Shown here: one piece after another, positions 1 to 6,382 of the stretch
Position numbering within the stretch: position 1 is the stretch's first letter
How the letters are laid out: each line of letters starts with the position of its first letter
From: Methanobrevibacter sp.
GTDB taxonomy: Archaea; Methanobacteriota; Methanobacteria; Methanobacteriales; Methanobacteriaceae
Direction of reading: 5' to 3'
Length of the DNA: 8,775 nt
Assembly (NCBI GenBank): GCA_009777005.1
Contig: WRMT01000114.1
Span: 1 to 8,775 of the forward strand
Notes under the pieces: model-generated
Told to the model about the DNA's origin: nothing
Seen by the model: only the letters and a program-made list of their open reading frames with translations
Database searches by the model: none
Position numbers and translations under genes: made by a program

Positions 1-58
1 TAATAAAATTTTTCATGATAATGAACAAAATAATAATTTTTATTTAGGAATAAAATAA
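1..58 (+). CDS. Possible 3' end of a truncated gene
   Basis: Frame 2 is open from the window edge to a TAA at 56-58 and would encode NKIFHDNEQNNNFYLGIK. The residue mix (His, Asp, Glu, Gly, Leu) is more protein-like than the Ile/Lys/Asn/stop pattern usual for random AT-rich DNA here, and non-coding sequence follows at once. With only 18 codons this could be chance. No function can be assigned. Confidence 0.3.
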   Translation, partial: NKIFHDNEQNNNFYLGIK

Positions 59-295
59 TTTAAGTAAACAATTAATTTTTAAATTATAATAATTTAATAG
101 TGAAAGATTAATTTATTTAAAATAATAATTTATATAAAGATAATATTTTTATTAATTTCATTCTTATTAAAATAATTAATTATTAATATTAAAAATAATT
201 AGTTATAGTCATTTATACTTAGAATAAAAAGAAATAATAAAAATAATTAATGAAATAAAAATATTTGTTAATAAAAAACTTTAGAAAAGCAAAAT
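59..295. other. AT-only intergenic region, nothing recognised
   Basis: This stretch is almost entirely A and T, with stop codons in every frame and no RNA gene, ribosome site or clear inverted repeat. If the left-edge reading frame is real, this is the spacer between two convergent genes. Several T-rich runs on the - strand could help end hypB transcription. Confidence 0.6.
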
Positions 296-432
296 AATCA
301 ATAGCTATTAGAAAAATAACTACAAACACCTTGCTAATCAATAGCTACACACATAAAAATAACTACAAAACCACTTATTAATAAATAGCTACCACATAAA
401 ATAACTACAAACTCATTGCTAATTACTAGCTA
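296..432. repeat. Degenerate ~41-44 bp tandem repeat reaching into the hypB stop codon
   Basis: The word ATAGCTA recurs at 301, 341 and 385, with a last CTAGCTA at 426; between these, AATAACTAC recurs near 316, 359 and 402. Read on the - strand, each unit is roughly TAGCTATTGATTAGCAA followed by a G/T-rich stretch and TTTGTAGTTATTTT. The copy nearest hypB supplies the last codons (I-A-S-N) and the TAG stop of hypB; the others repeat this sequence after the gene with point changes and small indels. The copy at about 270-307 is badly decayed. The T-rich ends (TTATTTT) could act as weak archaeal terminators for the hypAB unit. Confidence 0.75.
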
Positions 433-1078
433 TTTTACACTTTTCAATGGCAGAAATTATCTCATCTAAACCTTTACCTTCTTTAAGACTAGTTTTTATA
501 ACTTTTACATCAGGATTGATTTTTTTAGCATCATCCACCATCTTATTTTCATCTGCTCCAACAGCATTAGCTATATCCACTTTATTAATTATGATTAAAT
601 CAGCACTTTGGAAAATAAAAGGATGCTTTTCTACAGTATCATCACCTTCACTAACACTAACAATCACAATTCGCATATGTGATCCTAAATCAAAGTCTAC
701 AGGACATATTAAGTTACCTACATTTTCAATGAACAAATAATCAACATTAGCTAAAGGAATATCATTTAATGCATGTTCCACTAAATGAGCATCCAAATGG
801 CATTCTTTTCCAGTATTTAAACCAATAACAGGAACATCATATTTTTCAAATCTTCCAGCATCAAATTTACTTATAACATCTCCAGCTATAACCCCAATGG
901 TTCCATCCATATTTTGAATAAGTTCTTCAATAAGTGAAGTTTTTCCAGAACCAATAGCTCCAACAAAATCAACTCCAAATACACCATTCTCCTCAAGTAT
1001 TTTCTGATTTTTATCAGCTAATTTTTTATTAGCTTTCATTATATTATGTTGAACCTCTATTTCAGCTATTTTATGCAT
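419..1078 (-). CDS. hypB: Hydrogenase nickel incorporation GTPase HypB
   Basis: HypB is a SIMIBI-class GTPase that, with HypA, delivers Ni2+ to the large subunit of [NiFe] hydrogenases in the cytoplasm. The 219-residue protein has a P-loop GAIGSGKTS (40-48), the metal-site pair Cys93-His94 in GKECHLDA, a second metal cysteine Cys125 in ENVGNLICP, and the guanine-specificity motif NKVD (165-168). These match the archaeal HypB layout, and the length is typical. There is no His-rich N-terminal nickel-storage stretch. I start it at the ATG at 1078 (MHKIAEIEV) because an AAGGTGG site lies 6 nt upstream (GGTG counted). A GTG at 1087 is in frame but is itself part of that ribosome site. The gene lies downstream of hypA on the same strand with a 175-bp gap. 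Its last codons belong to a tandem repeat that continues past the stop. Confidence 0.96.
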   Translation of the reverse strand: MHKIAEIEVQHNIMKANKKLADKNQKILEENGVFGVDFVGAIGSGKTSLIEELIQNMDGTIGVIAGDVISKFDAGRFEKYDVPVIGLNTGKECHLDAHLVEHALNDIPLANVDYLFIENVGNLICPVDFDLGSHMRIVIVSVSEGDDTVEKHPFIFQSADLIIINKVDIANAVGADENKMVDDAKKINPDVKVIKTSLKEGKGLDEIISAIEKCKIASN

Positions 1079-1083
1079 AAATT

Positions 1084-1090
1084 CCACCTT
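1084..1090 (-). promoter_or_regulatory. Ribosome binding site of hypB, sets the ATG start
   Basis: The - strand reads AAGGTGG followed by AATTT and ATG. GGTG pairs with the CACC of the archaeal 16S rRNA tail. The upstream in-frame GTG (1085-1087) lies inside this site, so it is unlikely to be the start. Confidence 0.75.
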
Positions 1091-1099
1091 TATTCAAAT

Positions 1100-1199
1100 A
1101 AATTATAATGTTTTTTTTATTAATATGATAATATTCAAATTAAAGTTAAAATTATAATGTTTTTTTTATTAATATGATAATATTCAAATTAAAGTTAAA
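1100..1199. repeat. Perfect 49-bp tandem duplication between hypA and hypB
   Basis: Positions 1100-1150 are identical to 1149-1199, giving two full copies with period 49, including the same run of eight T. A shorter piece of the unit (TATTCAAAT) also occurs at 1091-1099, next to the hypB ribosome site. In the hypB sense each unit carries an A8 tract followed by CATTATAATTT, which resembles a BRE/TATA element. The duplication may have doubled a hypB promoter, or it may be simple slippage. The absence of any mismatch points to a recent event. Confidence 0.9.
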
Positions 1200-1262
1200 T
1201 AACAATTATTAAATTATAAATAATTAATTAAATGAATAATTAAATAATAATTAATTAAATAA

Positions 1263-1634
1263 TTAATCATCTTTTTCAACGACAATACTTTTAACAGTGC
1301 AATCTTTTCCATTTATAATTGACACACGATTATTCTCACATTTAGGACATTCAACAATTGGAGTATAATGGTCTAAATCATCACCATCTACTTTTCCTTC
1401 AAAACCACAATTTGAACACTGAATTTCAATTGGAATTTCTTCAATTATAAATTTAGATTTATTAGCTATTGTATCTTCACTTAAAACATCAAGCATAAAC
1501 TTCACTTGTTCTGGATTTATTAAAGCCATTTTTCCAATTTCAATTGTCACTTCGATAACTTCAGTAGCTTCATTTTTTTGAGCATTTTCAAGTACAGCTT
1601 TTAATATGCCATCAGCCATTGATAATTCATGCAT
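1263..1634 (-). CDS. hypA: Hydrogenase maturation nickel chaperone HypA
   Basis: HypA binds Ni2+ at its N-terminus and a structural Zn2+ in a loop, and works with HypB to load nickel into [NiFe] hydrogenases. The 123-residue protein begins MHEL; His2 and Glu3 are the conserved nickel-binding start. The zinc site is formed by Cys73/Cys76 (CSNC) and Cys96/Cys99 (CPKC), twenty residues apart. The length is near the family norm of about 115-125 residues. The ATG at 1634 has an AGAGGTG ribosome site 5 nt upstream, so the start is firm, as it must be for His2 to be placed correctly. hypB follows on the same strand, a common archaeal pairing. In a methanogen the clients would be hydrogenases such as Frh, Mvh, Eha and Ehb, none of which is in the window. 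Confidence 0.97.
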   Translation of the reverse strand: MHELSMADGILKAVLENAQKNEATEVIEVTIEIGKMALINPEQVKFMLDVLSEDTIANKSKFIIEEIPIEIQCSNCGFEGKVDGDDLDHYTPIVECPKCENNRVSIINGKDCTVKSIVVEKDD

Positions 1635-1639
1635 GAGTA

Positions 1640-1646
1640 CACCTCT
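1640..1646 (-). promoter_or_regulatory. Ribosome binding site of hypA
   Basis: The - strand reads AGAGGTG, then a 5-nt spacer to the ATG. It has the same GGTG core and a similar spacing to the hypB site. Confidence 0.7.
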
Positions 1647-1675
1647 TAGCTACAATAATAATTTATTTATGGTAA

Positions 1676-1690
1676 TTATATATTTTATAT
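1676..1690 (-). promoter_or_regulatory. Candidate TATA box of the hypA-hypB unit
   Basis: The - strand reads ATATAAAATATATAA about 42-56 nt upstream of the hypA ATG. Archaeal transcription begins roughly 25 nt after TATA, which would give a leader of about 20 nt containing the ribosome site. In DNA this AT-rich such words are frequent, so only the position supports it. Confidence 0.35.
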
Positions 1691-1885
1691 TAATTTTCTT
1701 ATTATATATCTTGATATATTTAAATGTAATATTTTATAATTAATTATTATAGGATAAGATAAGATTCAAAATCGGCAAAAATTCTAAAATATCAAGTTTC
1801 ATCTAACCCAAAATTAAACATCAAACCAATGAATTTTAATACCAAAAATAGATAAAACTTTAATATAAAAATATATTATAACATT
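1691..1885. other. Divergent hypA/prs spacer
   Basis: No gene or RNA is recognised here. The part from about 1752 to 1850 is somewhat richer in C and G than the rest of the spacer, and on the - strand it holds a 20-codon ORF (1802 to 1740, MKLDILEFLPILNLILSYNN). That ORF has no good ribosome site and could be a relic or chance. Confidence 0.5.
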
Positions 1886-1899
1886 ATGATTTAAATCAT
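1886..1899. promoter_or_regulatory. Perfect 14-bp palindrome upstream of prs, operator-like
   Basis: ATGATTTAAATCAT is a perfect inverted repeat without spacer. It lies just upstream of the best TATA candidate of prs (1915-1922), where an archaeal activator or repressor dimer could bind. No matching known operator is recalled. Confidence 0.35.
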
Positions 1900-1910
1900 T
1901 CCAATATTTA

Positions 1911-1923
1911 TAACTTATATAAT
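1911..1923 (+). promoter_or_regulatory. Candidate TATA box of prs
   Basis: TTATATAA at 1915-1922 is followed about 25 nt later by the predicted transcription start near 1945, giving a short leader before the coding region. A second TATA-like stretch lies at 1863-1880; the nearer one fits leader length better. Confidence 0.35.
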
Positions 1924-1958
1924 TTATTATTTATACATGACGAAGAAAAAATTTTAAT

Positions 1959-1964
1959 GGTGAT
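1959..1964 (+). promoter_or_regulatory. GGTGAT ribosome binding site favouring a TTG start for prs
   Basis: GGTGAT is the full complement of the ATCACC in the archaeal 16S rRNA 3' tail. The GGTG core is followed by 6 nt and then TTG at 1969, the spacing seen for hypB, with hypA at 5. The first in-frame ATG (1957) overlaps this site and has no ribosome site of its own. Confidence 0.6.
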
Positions 1965-1968
1965 ATTA

Positions 1969-2835
1969 TTGATAATAGGTTGTTCAGCATCACAAAAACT
2001 CGCAGCTGAAGTTGCAAATGAGCTGGAAGAATATTTATGTCCAATAGAAACAAAAAAATTTCCTGATGGAGAAAGATATATTAGAATAAAAGGAAACATA
2101 GAAAAAAAAGTTGTTGTGATTCAATCAACTGGATATCCCCAAGATGAAAATCTAATAGAGCTACTTTTTACCATTAAAAATCTAAAAAATTTAGGTGTTC
2201 AAGAAATAAAAGTTGTTATTCCTTATTTTGGATATGGTAGACAAGAAAAACGTTTTAAAGAGGGAGAAGCTATTTCTGCAGAAATTGTAGCAAAACTAAT
2301 CGAAAATTCAGGAGCAAATGAAGTAATATCAATAAACCTCCATGAAGATAGTGTTAGAAACTTTTTCAATATTCCAAGTAAAAATATATCAGCTACTGCA
2401 CCAATAGCTGAATATATTGGAGATATATCAAATAATCCAATTATCATAGCTCCAGATAAAGGAGCATTAGATTTTGCTGAAGAAATATCAAAAATATTAG
2501 GATGTGACTCCACTTATTTAAATAAAGTGAGAATAAGTCCTGAGAAGGTTGAAACACAAATTGCAGATATTGCCATTAATTCCGTTAAAGGTAAGGATGC
2601 ATTTATTGTAGATGATATAATAGCTACTGGAGGAACCATAGTTAATGCAATAGCTATACTTAAAGAACATGGAGCTAAATCTGTTAGTGTTTGCTGTGTC
2701 CATCCCATTCTTGTTAATGATGCAATATTAAAAATTTATGCAGCTGGAGCTAAATCAATAGCTGGAACAGATTCACTGAAATCTGAAGTTAGCTGCATTT
2801 CAGTAGCTAAAATAATAGCTGACGCCATAAGATAA
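1969..2835 (+). CDS. prs: Ribose-phosphate pyrophosphokinase (PRPP synthetase)
   Basis: The enzyme makes 5-phosphoribosyl-1-pyrophosphate from ribose 5-phosphate and ATP, feeding purine, pyrimidine, histidine and cofactor synthesis in the cytoplasm. Counted from the TTG start (288 residues), it has an N-terminal GCSASQ motif, FPDGERYIR (31-39), the ATP-site stretch YGRQEKRF (89-96), a catalytic-region His125 in NLHE, APDKGAL (161-167), the flexible-loop Lys186 and the PRPP-binding signature VDDIIATGGT (214-223). The length fits short archaeal Prs; bacterial enzymes are usually about 310-320 residues. The ATG at 1957 would add MVIL to give 292 residues. I prefer the TTG because it has an ideal GGTGAT site and yields MIIG, as I recall for related methanogen proteins. 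The gene stands alone, divergent from hypA. Confidence 0.95.
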   Translation: MIIGCSASQKLAAEVANELEEYLCPIETKKFPDGERYIRIKGNIEKKVVVIQSTGYPQDENLIELLFTIKNLKNLGVQEIKVVIPYFGYGRQEKRFKEGEAISAEIVAKLIENSGANEVISINLHEDSVRNFFNIPSKNISATAPIAEYIGDISNNPIIIAPDKGALDFAEEISKILGCDSTYLNKVRISPEKVETQIADIAINSVKGKDAFIVDDIIATGGTIVNAIAILKEHGAKSVSVCCVHPILVNDAILKIYAAGAKSIAGTDSLKSEVSCISVAKIIADAIR

Positions 2836-2913
2836 CTATATTATGTTAAAAAAAGATTTTATTGCTGTATAAATGGCTTAATCTATTTAAATACAATTTT
2901 ACAGTGAAAACTA

Positions 2914-2921
2914 TTCTTTTT
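2914..2921 (+). terminator. Possible T-tract terminator after prs
   Basis: TTCTTTTT lies about 80 nt after the prs stop. Archaeal RNA polymerase terminates at short T-rich tracts in the non-template strand. There is no hairpin, and support is only positional. Confidence 0.3.
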
Positions 2922-3050
2922 AATAAAATAATAAATAAATAATAAATAATAAATTAAAAGATTTTGTATTAATTCTTATCATGGACATATTATTGTATTA
3001 AGCTATTATTAATGATATTTTAAAGATTAAATTAATAATCGAAAATAAAA

Positions 3051-3686
3051 ATGAAATTAAACAATAAAACTTTCATAGAAACACTGGAAACAGAAGATAT
3101 TCCCTGGGAATTATTAGAAGGACCTTATGAAAGAAGTTCGAATTTTCCTCAATGGATATCTTCACTTACAATGGAACAGGAAAATATAGTTAATATCAAA
3201 GAAAAAATCGCCTTAAACTTTGAACATCAAGGAACTTTATGGTCTGTTACACCATTTATCATGCTGGTTCTTCGAAAAACTTTAAAAAACACTCATAATC
3301 CACTTGTAATATCCGCCATATTAGATTTATATGAAATAATATATGAATTAGCTAATGACTATGGAAAAATCTATAATGATGAGCAGAATAAGCCACTTCT
3401 ACTTTTTTCAGATATGCTTAAGGAAGAGAACTTACTTCCCAAAGTATCAAGATTTCCAGATGATTACGAAGATGAAGATCTATTTTCGCAAGAATATCAT
3501 GAAAATATGTCTGATGAACTGTTTATTAGCTTTTATTATTATTCTTGGATGATATTAGCTTACTCAATAAGCTATGATTTTCCACAATTAAAAGAAATTC
3601 CAGAAGATTCTATAAAAAAAAGACTTAAAAAATTTGAAAATAGCTCAGTAAACTCATTTTTAACTGATTTGTTGATAAACGATTAA
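3051..3686 (+). CDS. Acidic orphan protein of unknown function, possibly HEAT-like
   Basis: I do not recognise this 211-residue protein. It is rich in Asp and Glu (DDYEDEDLF near 137-145), has no signal peptide or clear membrane segment, and looks mainly helical. Residues 50-105 hold amphipathic helices with HQGTLWSVT (59-67). This recalls, from memory only, the HQGT-Y-SAT signature near the start of some bacterial HEAT-like repeat proteins. An aromatic patch, ISFYYYSWMILAYS (159-172), probably packs as a buried helix. Codon use resembles the neighbours, and the frame is clean for 636 bases, so it is a real gene. There is no Shine-Dalgarno site before the ATG, so the message may be leaderless. 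It stands alone, downstream of prs by 215 bp and convergent with lonB. A single-copy accessory or immunity-like role is possible but unproven. Confidence 0.8.
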   Translation: MKLNNKTFIETLETEDIPWELLEGPYERSSNFPQWISSLTMEQENIVNIKEKIALNFEHQGTLWSVTPFIMLVLRKTLKNTHNPLVISAILDLYEIIYELANDYGKIYNDEQNKPLLLFSDMLKEENLLPKVSRFPDDYEDEDLFSQEYHENMSDELFISFYYYSWMILAYSISYDFPQLKEIPEDSIKKRLKKFENSSVNSFLTDLLIND

Positions 3687-3694
3687 TATACTAG

Positions 3695-3708
3695 TTTTTA
3701 GCTAAAAA
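3695..3708. terminator. 14-bp palindrome just after the orphan gene
   Basis: TTTTTAGCTAAAAA is a perfect palindrome beginning 8 nt after the stop at 3686. It gives five T on both strands, so it could help terminate transcription from either side. Its small GC core makes a stable RNA hairpin unlikely. Confidence 0.35.
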
Positions 3709-3714
3709 ATAAAT

Positions 3715-3928
3715 CATAATCATTTAAATTTGGAAAAAAAAAAAACAAACAAACAACAACAATGTGAAAATTTTAAAAAATATTTATTATTAAAAATTTT
3801 TTTTTCAAAAATATAATTTAAAAAAATAAGATTATAAAACATTGAAGAAAAAAAACCCTCAATTAAAAAAAATTATACAAAAAAAATACCATAACAACAA
3901 CAATAAAACTAAAAAACATTAAAAAAAA
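3715..3928. other. A-rich convergent spacer
   Basis: This is extremely A-rich on the + strand (T-rich on the - strand), with homopolymer runs up to about twelve A and a few CAA repeats. There is no gene. A decayed copy of the following repeat unit lies near 3849-3888 (CCCTCAATT, an A run, then TTATACAAAAAAAATA). Confidence 0.6.
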
Positions 3929-4155
3929 GCAATACCCCAATTAAAAAAAAATTATACAAAAAAATAAAATAAATAAAAAAATGAAAAAAAAGCAATACCC
4001 CAATTAAAAAAAAAATTATACAAAAAAAATAAAATAAATAAAAAAAATGAAAAAAAAAGCAATACCCCAATTAAAAAAAAAATTATACAAAAAAAATAAA
4101 ATAAATAAAAAAAATGAAAAAAAAAGCAATACCCCAATTAAAAAAAAATTATCCT
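3929..4155 (-). repeat. 63/67-bp tandem array downstream of lonB, probable serial U-tract terminators
   Basis: The core GCAATACCCCAATTA starts at 3929, 3992, 4059 and 4126, so the periods are 63, 67 and 67. The two units 3992-4058 and 4059-4125 are identical over all 67 bases. The unit at 3929 differs from them only by one fewer base in each of four homopolymers. The last copy breaks down after the core. In the lonB sense each unit is a run of U-tracts of 8-10 interrupted by GGGGTATTGC. Archaeal RNA polymerase and the aCPSF1/FttA factor terminate at U-rich tracts, so this is inferred to be a multiplied lonB terminator. A reading frame across the array encodes only Phe/Leu/Ile/Tyr repeats and is not a gene. 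Confidence 0.85.
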
Positions 4156-4180
4156 AAAAAATGAAAAAAAATGAAAAAAA

Positions 4181-6289
4181 TTAAATTTGATTATTACCTG
4201 ATTTATTATGAGTACCGTATCCATTAAGGTTTCCATCAGGAACTTTATTAGCTACTGCACTGCTAATCTTCTTCATTTTTTTAATTAAGCTATTCTTTTT
4301 ATTCCCACTCATTAAAATATTTTCTAAAACATCACCAAGAGTATCTACTGGAATAATTTCAACTTTATCCTCGTATACTTTTTCAATCATAACATCTTTA
4401 AGGTTTGATTTAGGAATAATGACTTTTTTAATCCCTGCTTCTGCAGCAGCTTCAATTTTTCCAGTAGCTCCACCAATAGGAAGAACATCTCCACGAACAC
4501 TTAAAGATCCGGTTAAAGCTACAGATTGATCTGCTGGAATTTCTTCAATAGCTGAAATAACAGCTGCAGCTATTGAAACACTTGCACTGTCGCCTTCAAC
4601 ACCATCATAGGTTTGTAAGAATTGAACATGAATATCATATTGAGAAATATCTGTGCCAGTATGTTTTTTAATAAGTGCACTAACATTTTGAACAGATTCT
4701 TTAGCTATTTCACCAAGTTTACCAGTAGCAATGATTTTTCCTTCTCTTGTACTTTGAGCTGGAGCTGCTTCAGCAGCTATTGGTGAAACTAAACCACTTC
4801 TATCTCCTATAATAGCTAAACCATTAACCATCCCTACTTTTCCACCTTCAGGATTGAAAACACTGTATTCTTTTCTTTGGATAATAGATCTATCAGCTAT
4901 TTGTTGTTCTAAGGTTCTTGAGAATTTTTTAGCAGTGACAACATGCTCAGAAGAAACAATGTCTACTCCTTCTTCTTTAGCTACATCCCCTGCAGCTCGA
5001 ACAAGTCCTCCTAAATCTCTAAGTCTCAGAGTTAATGAATCTTTTTTACCTGCTCGACGTTTAGCTTCTCTAATAACTTCATCTAAAGCATCAGGAGTAA
5101 AATGTGGAATTCTTCCATCATTTTTAACTTCTTGTGCAACAAATTGAACAAGTTTCTCTCTGTTTTCCTTATTATCAGGCATGCTATCCTTCATAAAGAC
5201 TTCATAACCATAGCCTCGGATTCTTGAACGCATAGCTATATGCATACCTTCAAGTACTTGAATATTACCAGAGGCAACAAGGACGAAATCACATGGAACT
5301 GATTCAGAATGAACCATAGCCCCACTACTGTTTTCACTTTGACCAGTAATAGAATATTTTTTCTCTTGCATTGCAGACAATAGCTCTTGCTGTGTTTTCA
5401 TGGTCATACTGCCTATTTCATCAATGTAGAGGACTCCTTTATTTGCTTTATGAATCATACCTGCTTCAACACGTTCGTGTGCAGGTGTTCCTAATCCTCC
5501 AGATTGATATGGATCATGTCTTACATCTCCAAGTAAAGCACCAGCATGAGCACCAGTTGCATCAATAAAAGGAGCAAACCTACGTTCACCATTGCCAACT
5601 AATAGTTTAGGAGCCATGGATATACTTTTAGGTTTTATTTGCATAGATATGAAAAATAGTACAAGAGCAGCTATAATACCAAAAATTAGTTGATTATAAT
5701 AGAAACCTAAAGCTATTAAACCAGCCATTCCAATTAATGTGACTAATGTTTTCTTTTCATCATATCCTTTTGCATCAGTTTTATTAGCCATGACAATTTT
5801 TTTACCTTCACCTGCAGGAACTGGTCTAATTAATGGGTTATTTGCATCTTCAGCATTAGGATAAACCAAAATATCTTGTAAAACTTCAGGAGGAAGTAAT
5901 TCAGCCATTCCTTTAGCAAGCATGGATTTTCCAACACCAGGATCTCCAATAAGTAAAACATTTCTTCTCTGCTTAGCTGCCTTCTTAATAGTTTCAATAG
6001 ATTCTTCATGACCAATAACTTGATCAATAAGCAAAGAAGGAACTTCAATATCTTTAGAACTTCCAATTTTACCATAATCTAACATAGGAATTTTTTCATC
6101 ATTGTTTAGATTATTATCTGACCCTATGCTGTTTTCAGAATTTTCGTTATTTTTTGATTCTTTATTTCCTATTTCAATTTCATTATTATTTTCCATATTT
6201 AATAATTCCTCATTTTTAATTTTAGAAGATCCATTCTCATTAACATGTGATTCCTCATCAGCATGATATGACTGTTTATTAAATTTCAT
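4181..6289 (-). CDS. lonB: Membrane-anchored archaeal Lon protease (LonB)
   Basis: LonB is an ATP-dependent protease anchored in the cytoplasmic membrane that degrades misfolded and regulatory proteins. In order, the 702 residues show a polar Asn/Glu/Ser-rich tail (1-66), Walker A GDPGVGKS (115-122), two adjacent membrane segments (about 181-198 and 200-217) inserted in the AAA+ domain, Walker B VLYIDEIG (286-293), sensor ASGN (339-342), an Arg-rich sensor stretch LRLRD (421-425), and the Lon protease domain with catalytic Ser568 in EGDSAS and Lys611 in GATGK. The 43-residue Ser-Lys spacing is the one I recall for archaeal LonB. The membrane insert and lack of a large N-domain separate it from bacterial LonA. 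The ATG at 6289 has a GAGGA site 6 nt upstream. The N-terminal tail makes it longer than the roughly 640-650 residues of thermophilic relatives. Its 3' end runs into the U-tract array. Confidence 0.97.
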   Translation of the reverse strand: MKFNKQSYHADEESHVNENGSSKIKNEELLNMENNNEIEIGNKESKNNENSENSIGSDNNLNNDEKIPMLDYGKIGSSKDIEVPSLLIDQVIGHEESIETIKKAAKQRRNVLLIGDPGVGKSMLAKGMAELLPPEVLQDILVYPNAEDANNPLIRPVPAGEGKKIVMANKTDAKGYDEKKTLVTLIGMAGLIALGFYYNQLIFGIIAALVLFFISMQIKPKSISMAPKLLVGNGERRFAPFIDATGAHAGALLGDVRHDPYQSGGLGTPAHERVEAGMIHKANKGVLYIDEIGSMTMKTQQELLSAMQEKKYSITGQSENSSGAMVHSESVPCDFVLVASGNIQVLEGMHIAMRSRIRGYGYEVFMKDSMPDNKENREKLVQFVAQEVKNDGRIPHFTPDALDEVIREAKRRAGKKDSLTLRLRDLGGLVRAAGDVAKEEGVDIVSSEHVVTAKKFSRTLEQQIADRSIIQRKEYSVFNPEGGKVGMVNGLAIIGDRSGLVSPIAAEAAPAQSTREGKIIATGKLGEIAKESVQNVSALIKKHTGTDISQYDIHVQFLQTYDGVEGDSASVSIAAAVISAIEEIPADQSVALTGSLSVRGDVLPIGGATGKIEAAAEAGIKKVIIPKSNLKDVMIEKVYEDKVEIIPVDTLGDVLENILMSGNKKNSLIKKMKKISSAVANKVPDGNLNGYGTHNKSGNNQI

Positions 6290-6295
6290 GAAATG

Positions 6296-6300
6296 TCCTC
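6296..6300 (-). promoter_or_regulatory. Ribosome binding site of lonB
   Basis: The - strand reads GAGGA, a 6-nt spacer (CATTTC) and then ATG. It supports the first ATG as the start, although a second GAGGA lies 10 nt before the in-frame Met32 codon. Confidence 0.65.
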
Positions 6301-6322
6301 AATTCAATTTTGATCATTTGAA

Positions 6323-6349
6323 ACTTTATAATCTATTAATTAATATTCA
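6323..6349 (-). promoter_or_regulatory. Candidate TATA elements of lonB
   Basis: On the - strand, TATTAATTAATAG is followed by ATTATAAAG. The upstream one places the start about 25 nt later near 6315, giving a leader with the ribosome site; the downstream one would give almost no leader. This is inferred from spacing alone. Confidence 0.3.
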
Positions 6350-6382
6350 ACAATAAAAAACAACTAAATTTAAATAATCCTT

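Noticed and set aside
1..60. - strand reading frame at the left edge
   Set aside because: It is preceded in frame by a stop with no start codon between, so it cannot be the beginning of a gene.
447..740. 97-codon + strand reading frame opposite hypB
   Set aside because: It is antisense to the well-supported hypB motifs and has no ribosome site; it is a shadow of the real gene.
1079..1087. GTG start of hypB at 1087
   Set aside because: The GTG is part of the GGTGG ribosome site for the ATG at 1078, and MHKIAEIEV is a normal HypB start.
1740..1802. 20-codon - strand ORF upstream of hypA (MKLDILEFLPILNLILSYNN)
   Set aside because: It is short and has no convincing ribosome site or promoter. 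It is mentioned only because the region is richer in C and G than its surroundings.
3952..4137. A 61-codon - strand reading frame made of Phe/Tyr/Leu/Ile repeats
   Set aside because: It is the translation of the poly-T repeat array, with no ribosome site and no complex composition; the apparent membrane protein is an artefact of TTT and TAT codons.
296..4155. Possible CRISPR arrays in the regularly spaced repeats
   Set aside because: Units are contiguous or differ by drift, with no conserved repeat separated by unique spacers, and no cas gene is present.
4854..5147. 97-codon + strand reading frame opposite lonB
   Set aside because: It is antisense to the conserved AAA+ sensor region of lonB and has no domain or start signal.
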